A DNA stretch of 64,000 bases from Amorphophallus konjac (Eukaryota; Streptophyta; Magnoliopsida; Alismatales; Araceae): assembly GCA_022559845.1 (NCBI GenBank), contig CM040117.1:81852559-81916558 (forward strand). The letters run 5' to 3'. Below the pieces are notes generated by a model. That model was not told the origin of the DNA. It saw nothing but the letters and a program-made list of their open reading frames with translations, and ran no database searches. The position numbers and the translations under genes are program-made. This document shows, piece by piece, positions 47,101 to 58,499 of this stretch (its first letter is position 1; each line of letters starts with the position of its first letter).

Positions 47101-49660
47101 TACCAAAGGTGACAAGGCCTCCATGTTTCTCTGTCAACATGCAGAACTTGGCCTTATCTCTTGTCATATGCCTGGAGCAGCCACTATCCAAGTACCACAG
47201 ATTGTTCTTGGCTGCCAGGCATACCTGCACACATAATTAGGTAGAGAATTTTGGAACCCAAGTGTGATTGGGCTCCAGAGCAGATGAAATGCAGTTAAAA
47301 CATGAAAGCAAGCTTTTAGGAATCCACATTTGTTTAAAAGAATTTTGTTCAGTGGATGCTCCAGATTTCTTTTTATTGTTTTTCTTCTTATTTACACCAG
47401 CATGATTATTGACAGTGTTGTTACTTCTGTGCCAATGCTTTGGCCAGGGTGCATTTACAAAATTATGGTCATAGTAGTTTCTGGGCTGGCTGAAGAAATG
47501 TTGGTTCCTAGGTGTCCAATTGCCATACCCAACAACCCAATTTCTGGTGTAAGGTCTATAAGACTGTGTAGCCTGATGTCCATGACCTGTAAACCTTCCC
47601 TGAGTCCTAGTCCACCCTGACTTATTTGGATAGGTTGACTATGCAGTGTAGTAGGATTGGGCTCTAGATTGGTAGAAATGGTTGGGTTGTGCTCTAAATG
47701 CATTCTGTCTCCCCTGCACCTTGGACCCTGCTGACCTATTCACAAGTGTGTATTGGGTCTTCTTCTGAGATGGTGGTGGTGGTGGAGACTTGGTGACCTT
47801 AACATGGGGTTTATGTGCATGTGTAGGCTGACCCCTAACCTGAGACTGAGCCTTAGAATTTGGCTTGGATGTACTAGCTCCACTAGGCTCACTAATCTTT
47901 TGTTTGCTCTTCTCCTCAGCACTGGGCTTCTTCAGATTTCCAGTTTTGTTCACAGAAATTTTTGAATTCATGTTAATCAGAGGTCCTTTTTCTTTTTGTG
48001 CGACAAATGAAATAGTATTCATTCCAAAACTTTTTGTTGCACTAGAATTAAATCCAAGGCCCTCTTTCCTAAAATTGACTTTTGACCCTAACAAAGCATT
48101 TAGGTTGTCTGAACCTTGGGTCATTTTCTCAATAATTTTCAGCTTGTCCTCATTATCTTTCTGAATATCTTCAATGGATTTCTTCAGTTCGGTGTTCACA
48201 CTTAGGACAGCTTCATATTTTTCACTCATAATTTTCATCTCACTTTCATATTCCTATATTTTCAATTTCCATTCATCAGTTTCTTTTTCTAACCTCTCAT
48301 TATCTTCTTTAGATGCTTTTAACTCATGCTTGATTTCTTCTATTTCAGAGCATGTGAGTTTCAGCTTATTTTTCTCAGATTCAAGGCATGCAATTTTATC
48401 AATTAGAGTTGTGTCATTTTGCATGAAATTTATCTTTTTTCTTAGATGCCTATTTTTCTTTCTGATATCATCTACTTTATCAGCTATTTCACGATAGGCA
48501 TCTACCCAATCAGCAATAGTGAAATTATCGAATCGAGAGGATACCTCATCTGAGTCTTCCTCTCTGTCTTCAGAGCTAGTTGCCATAAGGCAAATGGGCT
48601 TTTCAGCTTCTTCCTCACTGTCTGAGCTACTGCTGAAGCTACCTTCGTCCTCATCACTCTAGGTACTCACCATGGCTTTCCCTTTAGTGTTCTTTCTCTT
48701 GGAGTTGTACTTGAGCTTCTGATTCTCCTGACAATCAGCTTTTAGGTGGCCAGCCTTCCTGCATTGGTAACACACATTAGCTTCAGTTTGCTTTACAGGA
48801 TTAGATTTATACCTTGTATCCCGTCGGCCACCACCATGGTTCCTTCGGCTGAATCGCCTTCCTTCTTTCCTGAGGAACCGCTTGAATTCTCTGGTGATCA
48901 TTGCTATCTCATCACGTTCTATTTCTTCTCCAGTCAGGCTCTCCTCGGATGATGATCCACTAGAGCTGGATCGGCTGGATTTGCTGGCACCAGCTTTCAG
49001 AGCAATTGGTTTCTTCTTCTTCTCAGCTTCCTCTATCTTTGGCAGATTTATTTCATACTCCATCAGCGAACCAATTAACTCATCTACCCTGGTGTTGCGC
49101 AGATCCCTTGACTCTTCCATCACAGTAGCTTTGGTGTGCCAAACATGAGTCAGGGAACGCAGAATCTTCCTTACTATATCATATTCTATCTGTGTCTTCC
49201 CAAGACCTCTGAGACCGTTAGTAATGATTGTCAATCGAGCGTACATCTCTTTGATGGTCTCGTTGGGCTTCATCTTGAAGGCTTCATACTCTGACACTAG
49301 GAAATTCACCTTCGTCTCTCTAACCTGAGAAGTCCCTTCATGGATAACTTCCAGTGCATCCCACATCTCCTTAGCTGAACTGCAAGCCGATACACAAGAA
49401 AATTCTGTGGGGTGCAGAGAGCACTGGATAGCATTTATGGCGCTCTAGTTATGAGTGGACCTTCTGATCTCTTCCTTGGTCCAGACATCCTCGTTAGGGG
49501 ACAGCTCATAAGGTCCCTTACTGACTACCTTCCAAATCTCGTAGTCGTTCTCCCTCAAGAATACTTCCATACGGTTCTTCCAGTATGCATAATTCGATCC
49601 ATCAAAGAAAGGGGGCTTGGTGGTTAAGTGTCCTTCAGTGATCATTCCTCTAGCATCCAT
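44120..49660 (-). pseudogene. Copia (SIRE-like) Gag-Pol polyprotein: one 1847-codon frame with about 14 in-frame stops
   Basis: From the ATG at 49660 to the TAA at 44120-44122 all coding pieces lie in the same frame. Order: Gag (FFDGSNYAYWKNRMEVFL, WDALEVIHEG, zinc knuckle CYQCRKAGHLKADC near 48760), a coiled region, protease (YLDSGCSRHMTRD, about 47180), integrase (HRRLGHAS..CDACTQSK; MDLFGP, TDHGGEF, EQNGVVERRN), RT (LKQAPRAWYDRL, IYVDDIVFGS near 45070) and RNase H (TDADYAG, STTEAEYV, IADIFTKPL). Stops: 49445, 48659, 48254, 47639, 47237, about 46943, 46640, 45449, 45413, 45272, 44951, 44813, 44483 and 44213. Most replace expected Gln or Trp codons. No frameshift was found. The product cannot be made in full. 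Confidence 0.93.
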
Positions 49661-49705
49661 ATGTGCCTTTCCTCTTAGGGCGGTAAGTCCCTGTAGAAGA
49701 GTTAG

Positions 49706-49717
49706 GCTCTGATACCA
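49706..49717 (-). other. Primer-binding site of the copia element
   Basis: The minus strand reads TGGTATCAGAGC, complementary to initiator tRNA-Met, two bases inside the 5' LTR start at 49720. Confidence 0.93.
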
Positions 49718-49719
49718 AC

Positions 49720-51993
49720 TGTTATGTTAGATGGAAGCACTCTATCACCCCGAAGTGTGGATCTAGAGGGGGGTGAATAGATCAATAGCCTAATATAAAA
49801 CCAAGATAAGGCTCTAATGCGGAATTTAATCAGATCTACTAGATCACTAACTCGAATAATAGATTTGAGCAGAAACAAAGACGAGCTAAGAAGAGAATCG
49901 GCAAAGGCAACCACACAGCAGATCAAGCAATCACACAAACACTTGACACACCAGATTTTTAGGTGGTTCGGTCGTCCAGACCTACGTCCACACCACACTC
50001 AAACCCGAGTGTGGCTTACTGCTGCGCAACACAGCTTGCGTCCACTGGGCAATACAGCTTAGCTTACAACCGCTGAGCAACACAGCTTGCTATCCGAGAC
50101 CAAGTCTCGCCTGCTGAAGAATTACAGGTTGACCTGTCCAGTGGAATCCTCCACTGCAACCATTGGGGATTACAGCTTGACCCGTCCAGAGGCAGCACCT
50201 TTGTAAACCACTGACACACAGCTTGAAGACAAGATGTCAAAAAATGAAAATAGAATAAATCGAAAACAAGAAATCCTAGAAAGGAAATAGCTCTCAATGA
50301 GCAAACTCAGCTCTGGTATCTAAACCAAGAGTCTGAGGAACAACTTCTCAAATAAACTCTCTCAACTCATCTCTCTTAATCTTCTCTTCTTTCTATTTTT
50401 CTTCTCTCTAGATCGTGGGTTTTCTTCTCTGCTCTCAGTGGTTCTCTGCTTCTTCTAGCTTCTCTGCTCTCGAGCTTCACCTCAGCGATCAGCCTTCTTC
50501 TAAAGAAGAAGACTTCCTTTTATAGCAGCAGCAAGCAAGAGGGCGTGTTGCTTCCACATTTCCCGCCTAATCATTTGGTCACGTGGCAACATCTCAGGAT
50601 TGTTTCAATATACATGTCACGATCCTGGTACTCCCCTTATCCTCGGATCACGTGCCTTCATTAAGCTTCACGAAGAGTACCTGTCAGTTAGATAGATAGA
50701 GTTATCAGTTTAAGACTAACAGCTTGTACAAACTTCATTCATGCAACATGTGTGAGCATGCATCGACTTTCATGTTCTATAGAAGACTGAATGTATAGAC
50801 TTGAATAGGTGTAATGCAGACTGTATCAAGCAAAGTATCCACAATGATAATGAGTCCACATGCAGGTCACCAAGCAGTGTATGGACTTAGATGCATGCGA
50901 CAATGATGTACAGGCTTTGAAGTGTGTAATGCAGAATGCATCAAGCAAAGTATGAACATTACAAATGGATGTATAGACTTGTGACAATGTGCAGACTAGC
51001 TAGCATGCGAGTGTATATACTTGAGCAGACTGGCTAGCATGCGAGTGTATATACTTGAGTAGACTGGATAGCATGCGAGTGTATAGACTTGAGCAGACTG
51101 GCTATCATGCGAGTGTATAGACTTGTAAGCTGTATAGACTTGTAAGCGCTAACAGACGATGTACAGACTTGCATGAGACACTGCATGAGACGCTGAACTG
51201 CCAAGAATGTATAGACTTGCATGAGACACAACGTGAGATGCAGAACTGCAAAGAACGATGTATAGACTTGTGTGTGCGTTCATGCAATGTATAGACTTTA
51301 TGTGTGCGTGCAATGAACAAATGATGCGATGTGCAGACTTAGCATGAGACGCTAAGTGAGATGGCGAATGATGCACTTGCTGGCAGACGATGTATAGACT
51401 TAGCATGAGACGCTAAGTGAGACGGAGAAGCATGCACTGACTTGTGACTCAGTGGCTGTGCAGACTTTAAATGCATGAGATTATATACATACTTTAAACA
51501 GTCTACAAGCAATGTATAGACTTGAACGCGTGCAATGCAGCAAGGCAGCAAGGCAATGTATAGACTTGCCAGCAACGAATGTGCAGATTTGCTAGAATGA
51601 AAGATGCACGAACACAACAATAGGTAATGTATAGACTCTGTGTTTGACAGAATGCAATGCATAGACTCTACGTGCAAGCGACATGACGATGTACATACAT
51701 TGCAGCAACGAATGTGCAGACTTTGTGCAGTCTACAAGCAATGTGCAGACTTGACCGATGTAATGTACAGACTTGCTGGAGTGAACGATGCACTGACTTG
51801 TGAAAAGATGCACGAACAATGCATATGCATGAAGAGCACTGACGATGTACATACTCTAAATGCATGGAACACACAGACAATCTGATAAAGATAATTTCAT
51901 CAAAATATGAACAGTTGCCAATCAAACAAAACAAGCTGTTGCCAATGAAGTAAGGCTTATTGTCAACATCATCAACACATAGGAGTCACAACA
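49720..51993 (-). repeat. 5' LTR of the copia element
   Basis: It runs from TGTTATGTTAG at 49720 to CACAACA at 51993. Landmarks are as in the left copy: TATA box 50516-50525 and motif array 50785-51860. It is 50 bases longer than the left LTR, mainly from an extra tandem copy of an ACTGGCTAGCATGCGAGTG-containing unit around 51000-51110. Confidence 0.95.
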
Positions 51994-51998
51994 TCCCA

Positions 51999-52390
51999 AA
52001 CCTTAGATGACCCAATGGCCTATCCGTGTGATCAAGACTCCCTTGGAACTATCACTATTTTTGATGAAGGGGAACTCAAATTCCAGGTTCATCAGAACCA
52101 CAAGGTGCTTGATATGCTATAATGGGGTAAACATCATATAGTAACAATGCATACATAAGAGATACAAAAAGGATGATGTTACCAGACCCGAGTGCCTCTC
52201 GAGACCTGCATAGCATGTTCTGTTCCTGAACTCAGAAATTTGTTAGCTCAGCAAAGATATCATTAACTCCACAAAATTTAGAATATGATGAATAAGTGCA
52301 TGATACAATCAATTTTATCAAGATATAAAGCACATAACTTAATCAGTAATCATAATGCTACAAAACAGTTCAAAAGATATAAGCTCAAGA
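51999..52390. other. Tat internal sequence resuming after the copia insertion, no gene
   Basis: This continues the segment interrupted at 40276. No frame or repeat is recognised before the inverted-repeat cluster at 52391. Confidence 0.5.
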
Positions 52391-52582
52391 AATGACGACT
52401 CTATGAAGGGGCGTTATAAACATAAATGACGACCGCCACGATGTCGCTAATTACCTCCACTATTCGATTTGGAATCGGACTGCAAATGAGGCCCGCGCGC
52501 AAGGGCGTTAGATAAATGACGACTAAAACAACGTCGTTGTTTAATGAAATGACGCCAAGAGATATGTCGTCAATTAACTACA
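52391..52582. repeat. TGACG-type inverted repeats upstream of the first antisense gene
   Basis: Four units, ATGACGACTC..GGGGCGTTAT, ATGACGACCG..GTCGCTAATT, ATGACGAC..GTCGTTG and ATGACGCC..GTCGTCAATT, lie 100-290 bases upstream of the gene's TATA box. They share arms and spacing with the LTR arrays. Confidence 0.75.
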
Positions 52583-52684
52583 ATGTCCGACGCTCCGTTC
52601 CCTGCTCGGAAACAAAACTCCAGAGGCTCATTCGACTACAACACAAACTGTGATGTACTGAACAGCTAATAACGCTCCAAATAT

Positions 52685-52693
52685 TATAAAAGG
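52685..52693 (+). promoter_or_regulatory. TATA box of the first antisense gene
   Basis: The plus strand reads TATAAAAGG, 95 bases before the ATG at 52780, a normal distance for a plant promoter with a short leader. Confidence 0.65.
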
Positions 52694-52779
52694 ATGATGC
52701 GTTTTCTGCTATACCCATCAACTAACTGAGCCCTACAACCGAAGCCATCAGAGAACCGGAAAGCAGTAAAACAGAGAAC

Positions 52780-54223
52780 ATGGGTTCCTTCAACCGAAGA
52801 AGAAGATGGAAAAAAATGCTGCAGAGACCTTCAAAGAAACCTAAGATTGGGTTTCCTAGGATTTCAGAAATTGCTGGTCACATCCATGGTAGGATCACTA
52901 TGGGCCAAGTAAGTATGAAAATGAATTTGAGCTTCTATTCTACCCCTTTCCTCCCTAAAAAATCTGATCACACTTCCTCTTTCCTCTTCTTTTTCTTTTA
53001 TCTTTCAGGACTACCCAAATATTCCGGGAGCAAGGAGATACACCAAGAACAAATGGCTTCCCCTTCTACTCTCCAAGCTTTCCTTAGACATGAGGGCCCA
53101 CCTCTCTAGATGGCACCTCCTAGGACTAGTAACCCATGCTAAGCACTATGATGATGTACACTTAGATTGGGCTGCCATAGGAGCTCTCATAGAAATCTGG
53201 CACCCCTCTACCCATACTTTCTTGTTTTCAACCTTTGAAGCAACCATTCTCCTAGAAGAAGTGGAGATGCTCCTAGGCCTAAAGAGGATGAAGCAAGGTG
53301 ATGAAGAGAAGATGGCAACTATGACAAGGAGCATAAGTGCTCATGAGATGCTCTCAAGTCTCATCCCAAGCTCAAACATGGTGAACCAAATCAAAGCTAC
53401 TAAAGGCATCAACCTCATGAAGCTTGCGGCATGGGTATATAAAAGGATGGATCAAGCCAAGGAAGATGAGCTAGAGAAGGTAATGAAGGCATTTGTAATA
53501 TGCTTGGCGGGAGCACTCCTTTTCCCTTCTTTAGATGATTTCTTAGAAGAAACTCAATTGAGTGCTATTGCTAGCATTTGGGAGGGAGAGAGAATAGGAC
53601 CGGCGGTGTTAGCCTATCTCTATAGTGGGCTCACCTCGGCGGCTATGGGGAGACCATTATATGGGTCCATGCTTCTACTTTCTAGTTGGGTAGACCTCCA
53701 TCTAAAATTTGACCCATGTGAGGAAGCCCAACAAGCATCTAGGATTTTTTCTAGAAGCCCTCTTCACTATATGACGGGTTCACTAGGATTGTGTGAGAGA
53801 GTAGTGAACCGGGTACCAAAGGTGAAGAAGAGAGTGGAATGGAGAGAGCACCTAAAGGTGATGCCTAAGAATCTCTTTACAAGCGCACCGGGATTCCTTA
53901 AGACTCAACACATTCGCTCAAGACTCTCATCGGGAGTGGAAGTCCGGCTAGTAGGCGCCACCGAGCTAGTCCTCTACAATGCTCACAGGTGTCTACCTCA
54001 ACTCGGCCTCCAACGCCATCACTTTGAGGAGGCATCCCACCTTCCACCTATCACGAGGAGGGATCTTGGCTCTAATGAAGATGAAGAGGAGATCAAGACA
54101 ATCCAAGCCTTATGGAAGATCAACAAGTTTCATCAGCCCATAGAGAGGATTGAAGAAGACAAGGAGCAATGGAAAACTTATGTAATAGCTCTTAGAGGAA
54201 TGAGACCCAAAGTGGCTCATTAA
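52780..54223 (+). CDS. Plant-mobile-domain-like protein, spliced, intact (447 aa)
   Basis: Exon 1 (52780-52908) encodes a basic N-terminus, MGSFNRRRRWKKMLQRPSKK. A 100-base intron (GTAAGT at 52909, TCTTTCAG ending 53008) separates exon 2 (53009-54223), in phase 0. The product is 447 residues with no internal stop. After the basic, possibly nuclear-targeting start comes DYPNIPGARRYTKNKW and a domain with LIEIWHPSTHTFLF and LLEEVEMLLGLKRM, matching the pattern of the plant mobile domain and related families (LI..LVE.W.P.THTF.., LED(V/Y)..LLGL). A polyadenylation signal AATAAA is at 54249. It lies antisense to the Tat pol inside the same element. Extra antisense frames near the 3' end are known in Tat elements, but their role is not established. 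Function unknown. Confidence 0.8.
52909..53008 (+). other. Intron of the first antisense gene
   Basis: It starts GTAAGTATG, ends TTTTATCTTTCAG after a pyrimidine-rich tract, and joins MGQ to DYPNIPG in phase 0. Confidence 0.8.
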
Positions 54224-54248
54224 TGTAATGATGCTTTTCTTTTAATGA

Positions 54249-54254
54249 AATAAA
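54249..54254 (+). terminator. Polyadenylation signal of the first antisense gene
   Basis: AATAAA lies 25 bases after the stop codon, in an AT-rich context. Confidence 0.55.
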
Positions 54255-54339
54255 GGATCTTTCCTTAATTGAGCCAAAGAAAATATTTTATATGATCAAA
54301 TCTTCAAAATTTTAATCAGTTTCTATCTTTCTATTCTGA

Positions 54340-54775
54340 GCCGCGACTTCCATCCTGCCGTCAATTCATCAAACGGCGCCTTCGACCACGTCGTCAATCA
54401 TATTAATCAATTTCCTTGAAAGTAAAATAAAAACCATGATTGACACCTTCGCAAGCAGGCGTTGATTAATTGATGTCTCATAACAAGGCGTTGATTCCTT
54501 TAAATTCTTTTCCGATATTCTATTAATTTTCCAAAATAATGCCTCAAAACACGTCGTCCCTTAACTAACTAACACCTCCAGACGTTGTTGTCAATTACAA
54601 ACAGTAATCATTGCACTCGTCAAATCAATCAATTCCATCATTAATGCTCTGACGACAGCTCAATTTCCCATGCAAACATTAAATGACGACTCTGATGCTG
54701 TCGTCAAATCCAGGAACAGCGCCTTGACATAAGCCGTCAATCATCCAAATAACGGCACTCCTTATGGCATCAATT
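54340..54775. repeat. TGACG-type inverted repeats upstream of the second antisense gene
   Basis: At least eight degenerate units lie between the first gene's end and the second gene's TATA-like block (GAATATAACC near 54780), for example CTGACGACAGCT (about 54650), ATGACGACTC..GTCGTCAAATC (about 54683), GCGCCTTGAC..GCCGTCAATC (about 54719) and CGGCACTCC..GGCATCAATT. Confidence 0.65.
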
Positions 54776-54932
54776 CTTTTTGAATATAACCGCCACACTT
54801 TCCCTCTTTTCTTCTCCTTCATTCGTTTACACCCTTTCTTCTCTCTTCTGCAAGCCCTAACCGAGCCCTCCATTCTTCCATTTCTCCACTCATTCCCATC
54901 TCTGCCATTCCATTCATCTCATTTTCATACCC

Positions 54933-57900
54933 ATGGTAGGCCCCGACAAACGTCAGAGGGTCATGGCCCCTGACGTGGTTGACCTCAGTGACGACGAAGG
55001 GCAAAATGCCGGTGAAGATCTTCCTCCCGCGGTGGCCGAAGACGCCCCGGCGGCGGAGCAAGGTGGAGAAGAAGGAGAAGCTGCTAGAGGAGAAGGACAA
55101 GAAGATGGAGAAGAAGGAGACTAAGAAGATGGTGAATAAGAAGGAGAGGAAGACGAGGAAGACGATGATGAGGATGAGGGAGATGAGGGAGAGGATGAAG
55201 AAGAAGAAGAGGAAGAGCCACCGGCGGCGGCGGCAGTAGCTCCCCAACCTCGATAACCACTACGTGGAGGCCTAATGGCGCCAGAACGAAGCAAGGTAGG
55301 TCCCCATTCCTAGCCTTTCTATTTTTTTCATTTTTTTTCATTTTTATTTTATTTCCATTGCCCTCAGTGAAGGGAAGACGATGAACCATTAAATCAGTGA
55401 AATGACGCCCCAGGGGGTGTCGTCAATTCAAACGATGACCTGCCATAGGTCGTCAATTCATTTTCTTTATATTTTTTCTGAAAATAGGTAATTCATGAAA
55501 CACGCCCTGAACCATGTCGTCAATTTAAAAACCATGATATTTATTTATCATTTGTTGTTATTTTCCTGTCATTTTTCATTTTTCAAAATTTTCATGTTTT
55601 ATTTTCGGTTCAAAACAACCCATGAAATAGCGCCCCCCACAAGGGCGTCAGTTCACAAACTGACGGCCACAGGGTGGTCGTCAATTCTTATTTTTTTTAT
55701 TACTGAGAAATTTAGAAAAATTATAAACACTTAGAAATAGCGCCCTCCATCGGGGCGTCAATTTAGAAACTGACGGCCACAGGTTGGTCGTCAATTCAGA
55801 AATTGATGGCCACAGGCTGGTTGTCAATTCAGACAGTGAATCAAATTAACAGCAACTCAATTTCCATTAGCACAAATGAATGTATTTATGTTCTCTTATT
55901 TGGCAGGGACTGATGAGGACTCGGATCTCATGGGTCCAAGTCCGGGCAGCTTACCACGGGCCACCAGATTTTCAGAGGGCTAGAGTAGAGGCCATGGGGT
56001 TCGAACCCTTCCTTAGCATAGAGCCCGTCCGCGCCGACTTACCCTTGATCTAGGTCCTTAGGGAGAGATGGGATAGGACCAGCCTGGCATTTCTGATGCC
56101 GTGGGGTCACATGGTTCTGAGCTTGGAGGACGTCGCCCGGATCACCGAGTTGAGAGTAGATAGGGAGGCATTGACCGGAGTGACCCTTCCCGATTATGGA
56201 GAGTTAGCCCAGAGGTTGCTAGGATTAAAGACCATAGCCGAGACGTCTAGGGAGTGTAGGACCATCTACCGCACAGATCTGACCATAGCTATGGGGTTGG
56301 AGATTCTAGGCCGAGATTGAGGGAGTCCCTGGAGTAGTTTTTACAGAGATTGATCGGGAGAGTGCGGGTTGTCTACTGCTAGGACTCGGCTCAGAGGGAG
56401 CGAGTGGACCGAGATCTAAGGAGATTTCTATTTCTGATGCTGGGGAGGCTACTGTTAGGTATGTAGGGGGACATCATCAACTGTCGATTTTTGGGCATTC
56501 TTGAGGACTTGGAGAGCGTTGGCAGATACGCGTGGGGAGCCGCCCTGCTGGCGCACTTGATGGCTGATCTGTCCACGGGGCCAGGTCGAGAGACTACTGT
56601 CATTGGCTTTTCACCCTTTCTTTAGGTATGCATGTTTTTATCTAAATGCTTTTGAATATGATTATGCATATGAATGTTTACTAATGCAATTGATAGATGC
56701 AGGTGTGGAGCCACTTATACATGCCGATGGACCGCGTTGACCCCCGACCCGGGGATGAGGGGGCATTTTCACTAGCACGACGCTGGTTGCAACTTGTGAC
56801 CGGAGCGCCACATGCCTACGAGTTGCGTGTTGTTCAACGGGAGTTCCGCGACTACCCCGCTTCACTGGTACGTATGTTAAATATGATGTAATTTCTTTAT
56901 TTCCTGCTTTATGAAATATGATGATGATATATGATATGATGATATGATGTGATGATATGAATGTTGTGAATGTAGGTGGTTTGGAGGCCCTACTAGGGGA
57001 TGACCGATGAGGCCAGCCCTGGGTCGTAGCGGGCTGACCTCATTTTGGGCATGAGCTTTGGGTTCATTGCCTGAACGAGATCGAGCCACTACGGCTTAGG
57101 CTGGTGATGAGGACCCTCGGCCTGCACCAGGAGTGGGTCGAGGTTGGAGAGCCCCGCAGGATTGGGAAAAAGACTCACGGGCGCACAAAGGCGACTAATT
57201 GGAGGATCAGGTTCCCTGACCAGTACGCCGACTGGCAGCGCGGTGGGACTCGGGTTACCTCACAGGCGACGGATAGCTCCGAGTACCTCCAGCGCTACTG
57301 GGAGGTTTACACCGGTCGACCCCAGATGAGGGTCAGAGGGGTATGTATGAATGCATCTTTTTTATATTTTGTGCAAATGATATATATGTTTATAATGCAA
57401 CTAATATGTGTGACGAATGTAGGATGCACGGGACATAGCAGCGATGGACATGCAGGTCCACCTCCATAGCCTAGAGGCCCAGCTGGCTACCATACGGGCA
57501 GAATTAGAGACCCTGGTGAGTGTTTAAATATTTATATGCAAATGATTTCCAGAATTATTAGTGATTAGCCATTGACAATTTTAATGAATGCAGCGTGCCC
57601 AGCAGGGAGCGGCAGTAGGGAGAGGAACCGGAGGAGCCTCTAGCTTGAGGGACCCGAGCATCGTGGTGGAGTCCTTGCAGGGATTACTTGCTAGAGCAGT
57701 GGCACGGGCCGAGGTGGCAGAGTGTGACCTCGCCACATAGGTTAAGTCAACAAAATTTATTTCAGTTGTTTATGATATTGAATTAAATGTGAAACTGATG
57801 ATTGTTTGAATGATGCATACTACGGAGCTATAGGAGGCGCTCACCCAGGCAGCACTAGCCGTGACCGAGCTCGCCATCCGCGAGCAGCGAGTCGTGGAGC

Positions 57901-58307
57901 TCGAGGGGATGCTGAGGTGGCGAGAGGAGCTGCCCCGAGAACTGACTGAGCTGAGGATCGTCCTCGACATGGAGCATAGAGAGTGCGCCCGGGAGAGAGA
58001 GGAGCACAGAGCGTGCGAGCGTGAGCTGGCAGACCTGAGGACGCAGCTGGGCGAAGTGCAGGAGTGTCTGCGGGTGACAGAGGAGCGACTCCAGAGGGGA
58101 CGCGAGCGGGCACGAGCTGCGGGGCACTCGAGCATCTTTGCCAGCACTACGTACTTAGCTAGTTCCTCTACCCGACAGAGGAACGAGGCAGAGGAGCAGG
58201 CACGGGCTCCAGCCACTTCCCGGGGGTCCATGCCCCGTCCACGAGCACCTCGTTGGGACGACGGGGAGGTAGAGAGTAGGAGAGAGGAGGGTGGAGGTGA
58301 GAGCTGA
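54933..58307 (+). pseudogene. Plant-mobile-domain gene with acidic N-terminus and C-terminal coiled coil, decayed, about 7 exons
   Basis: Exons judged by GT..AG limits and frame: 54933-55295 (MVGPDKRQRVMAPDVV then a long Glu/Asp stretch), 55907-56625, 56703-56867, 56976-57340, 57423-57515, 57594-57740 and 57834-58307. The mobile domain shows RERWDRTSLAFLMPWG, HMVLSLEDVARITELRV, GRYAWGAALLAHLMADLS and QVWSHLYMPMDRVDPRPGDE. The last exon is a heptad-rich coiled coil (EQRVVELEGMLRW.., ERELADLRTQLGEV..). In-frame stops occur in exon 1 (three TAA where CAA fits), exon 2 (TAG after PLI) and exon 4, with a frame change near 56320. It resembles plant proteins of the serine/threonine phosphatase 7 long-form-like type, many of which are transposon-derived. 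It lies antisense to Tat pol. Confidence 0.75.
55395..55835. repeat. TGACG-type inverted repeats inside the first intron of the second antisense gene
   Basis: Eight or so units occur, including ATGACGCCCC..GTCGTCAATTC (about 55400), GATGACCT..GGTCGTCAATTC (about 55433), ACTGACGGCC..GGTCGTCAATTC (55658 and 55759) and TAGCGCCC..GGGCGTCA (55628 and 55738). Right-hand AATTC is conserved. Confidence 0.8.
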
Positions 58308-58499
58308 GAGAGAGAGAGAGACTTGTACTCCTCCACCTTCATACTTTGTACTCAGATATTTATATATATATGAGATTCTGATGTTACCTGAGTCGAGCAC
58401 TTGAGTACTTGTGTACCTGCATTTTACTTTTCCTTTCTTTTCTTCCTTGCCCTGCACCTGCAGTTCACACTTAGACAAACAGATTAATTCATCTGTTCG

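Larger units (their letters stand above)
40277..51998 (-). mobile_element. Complete SIRE-like Ty1/copia retrotransposon with TCCCA target duplication
   Basis: The element runs 40282-51993 (11.7 kb) and is flanked by TCCCA at 40277-40281 and 51994-51998. It has two LTRs of 2224 and 2274 bases (TGTTATGTTAG..CACAACA), a primer-binding site, one continuous but stop-ridden gag-pol frame (49660-44120) and a polypurine tract. Gene order protease-integrase-RT-RNase H is that of Ty1/copia. The long LTRs, the GGGGGGTGAAT LTR motif and the long 3' untranslated region (42506-44119) fit the SIRE/Maximus clade. No env-like frame is open in that region. Confidence 0.95.

Noticed and set aside
54819..55389. 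Minus-strand hydrophobic frames and a lysine-rich plus frame
   Set aside because: They are shadows of the Glu/Asp-coding GA-rich first exon of the second antisense gene.
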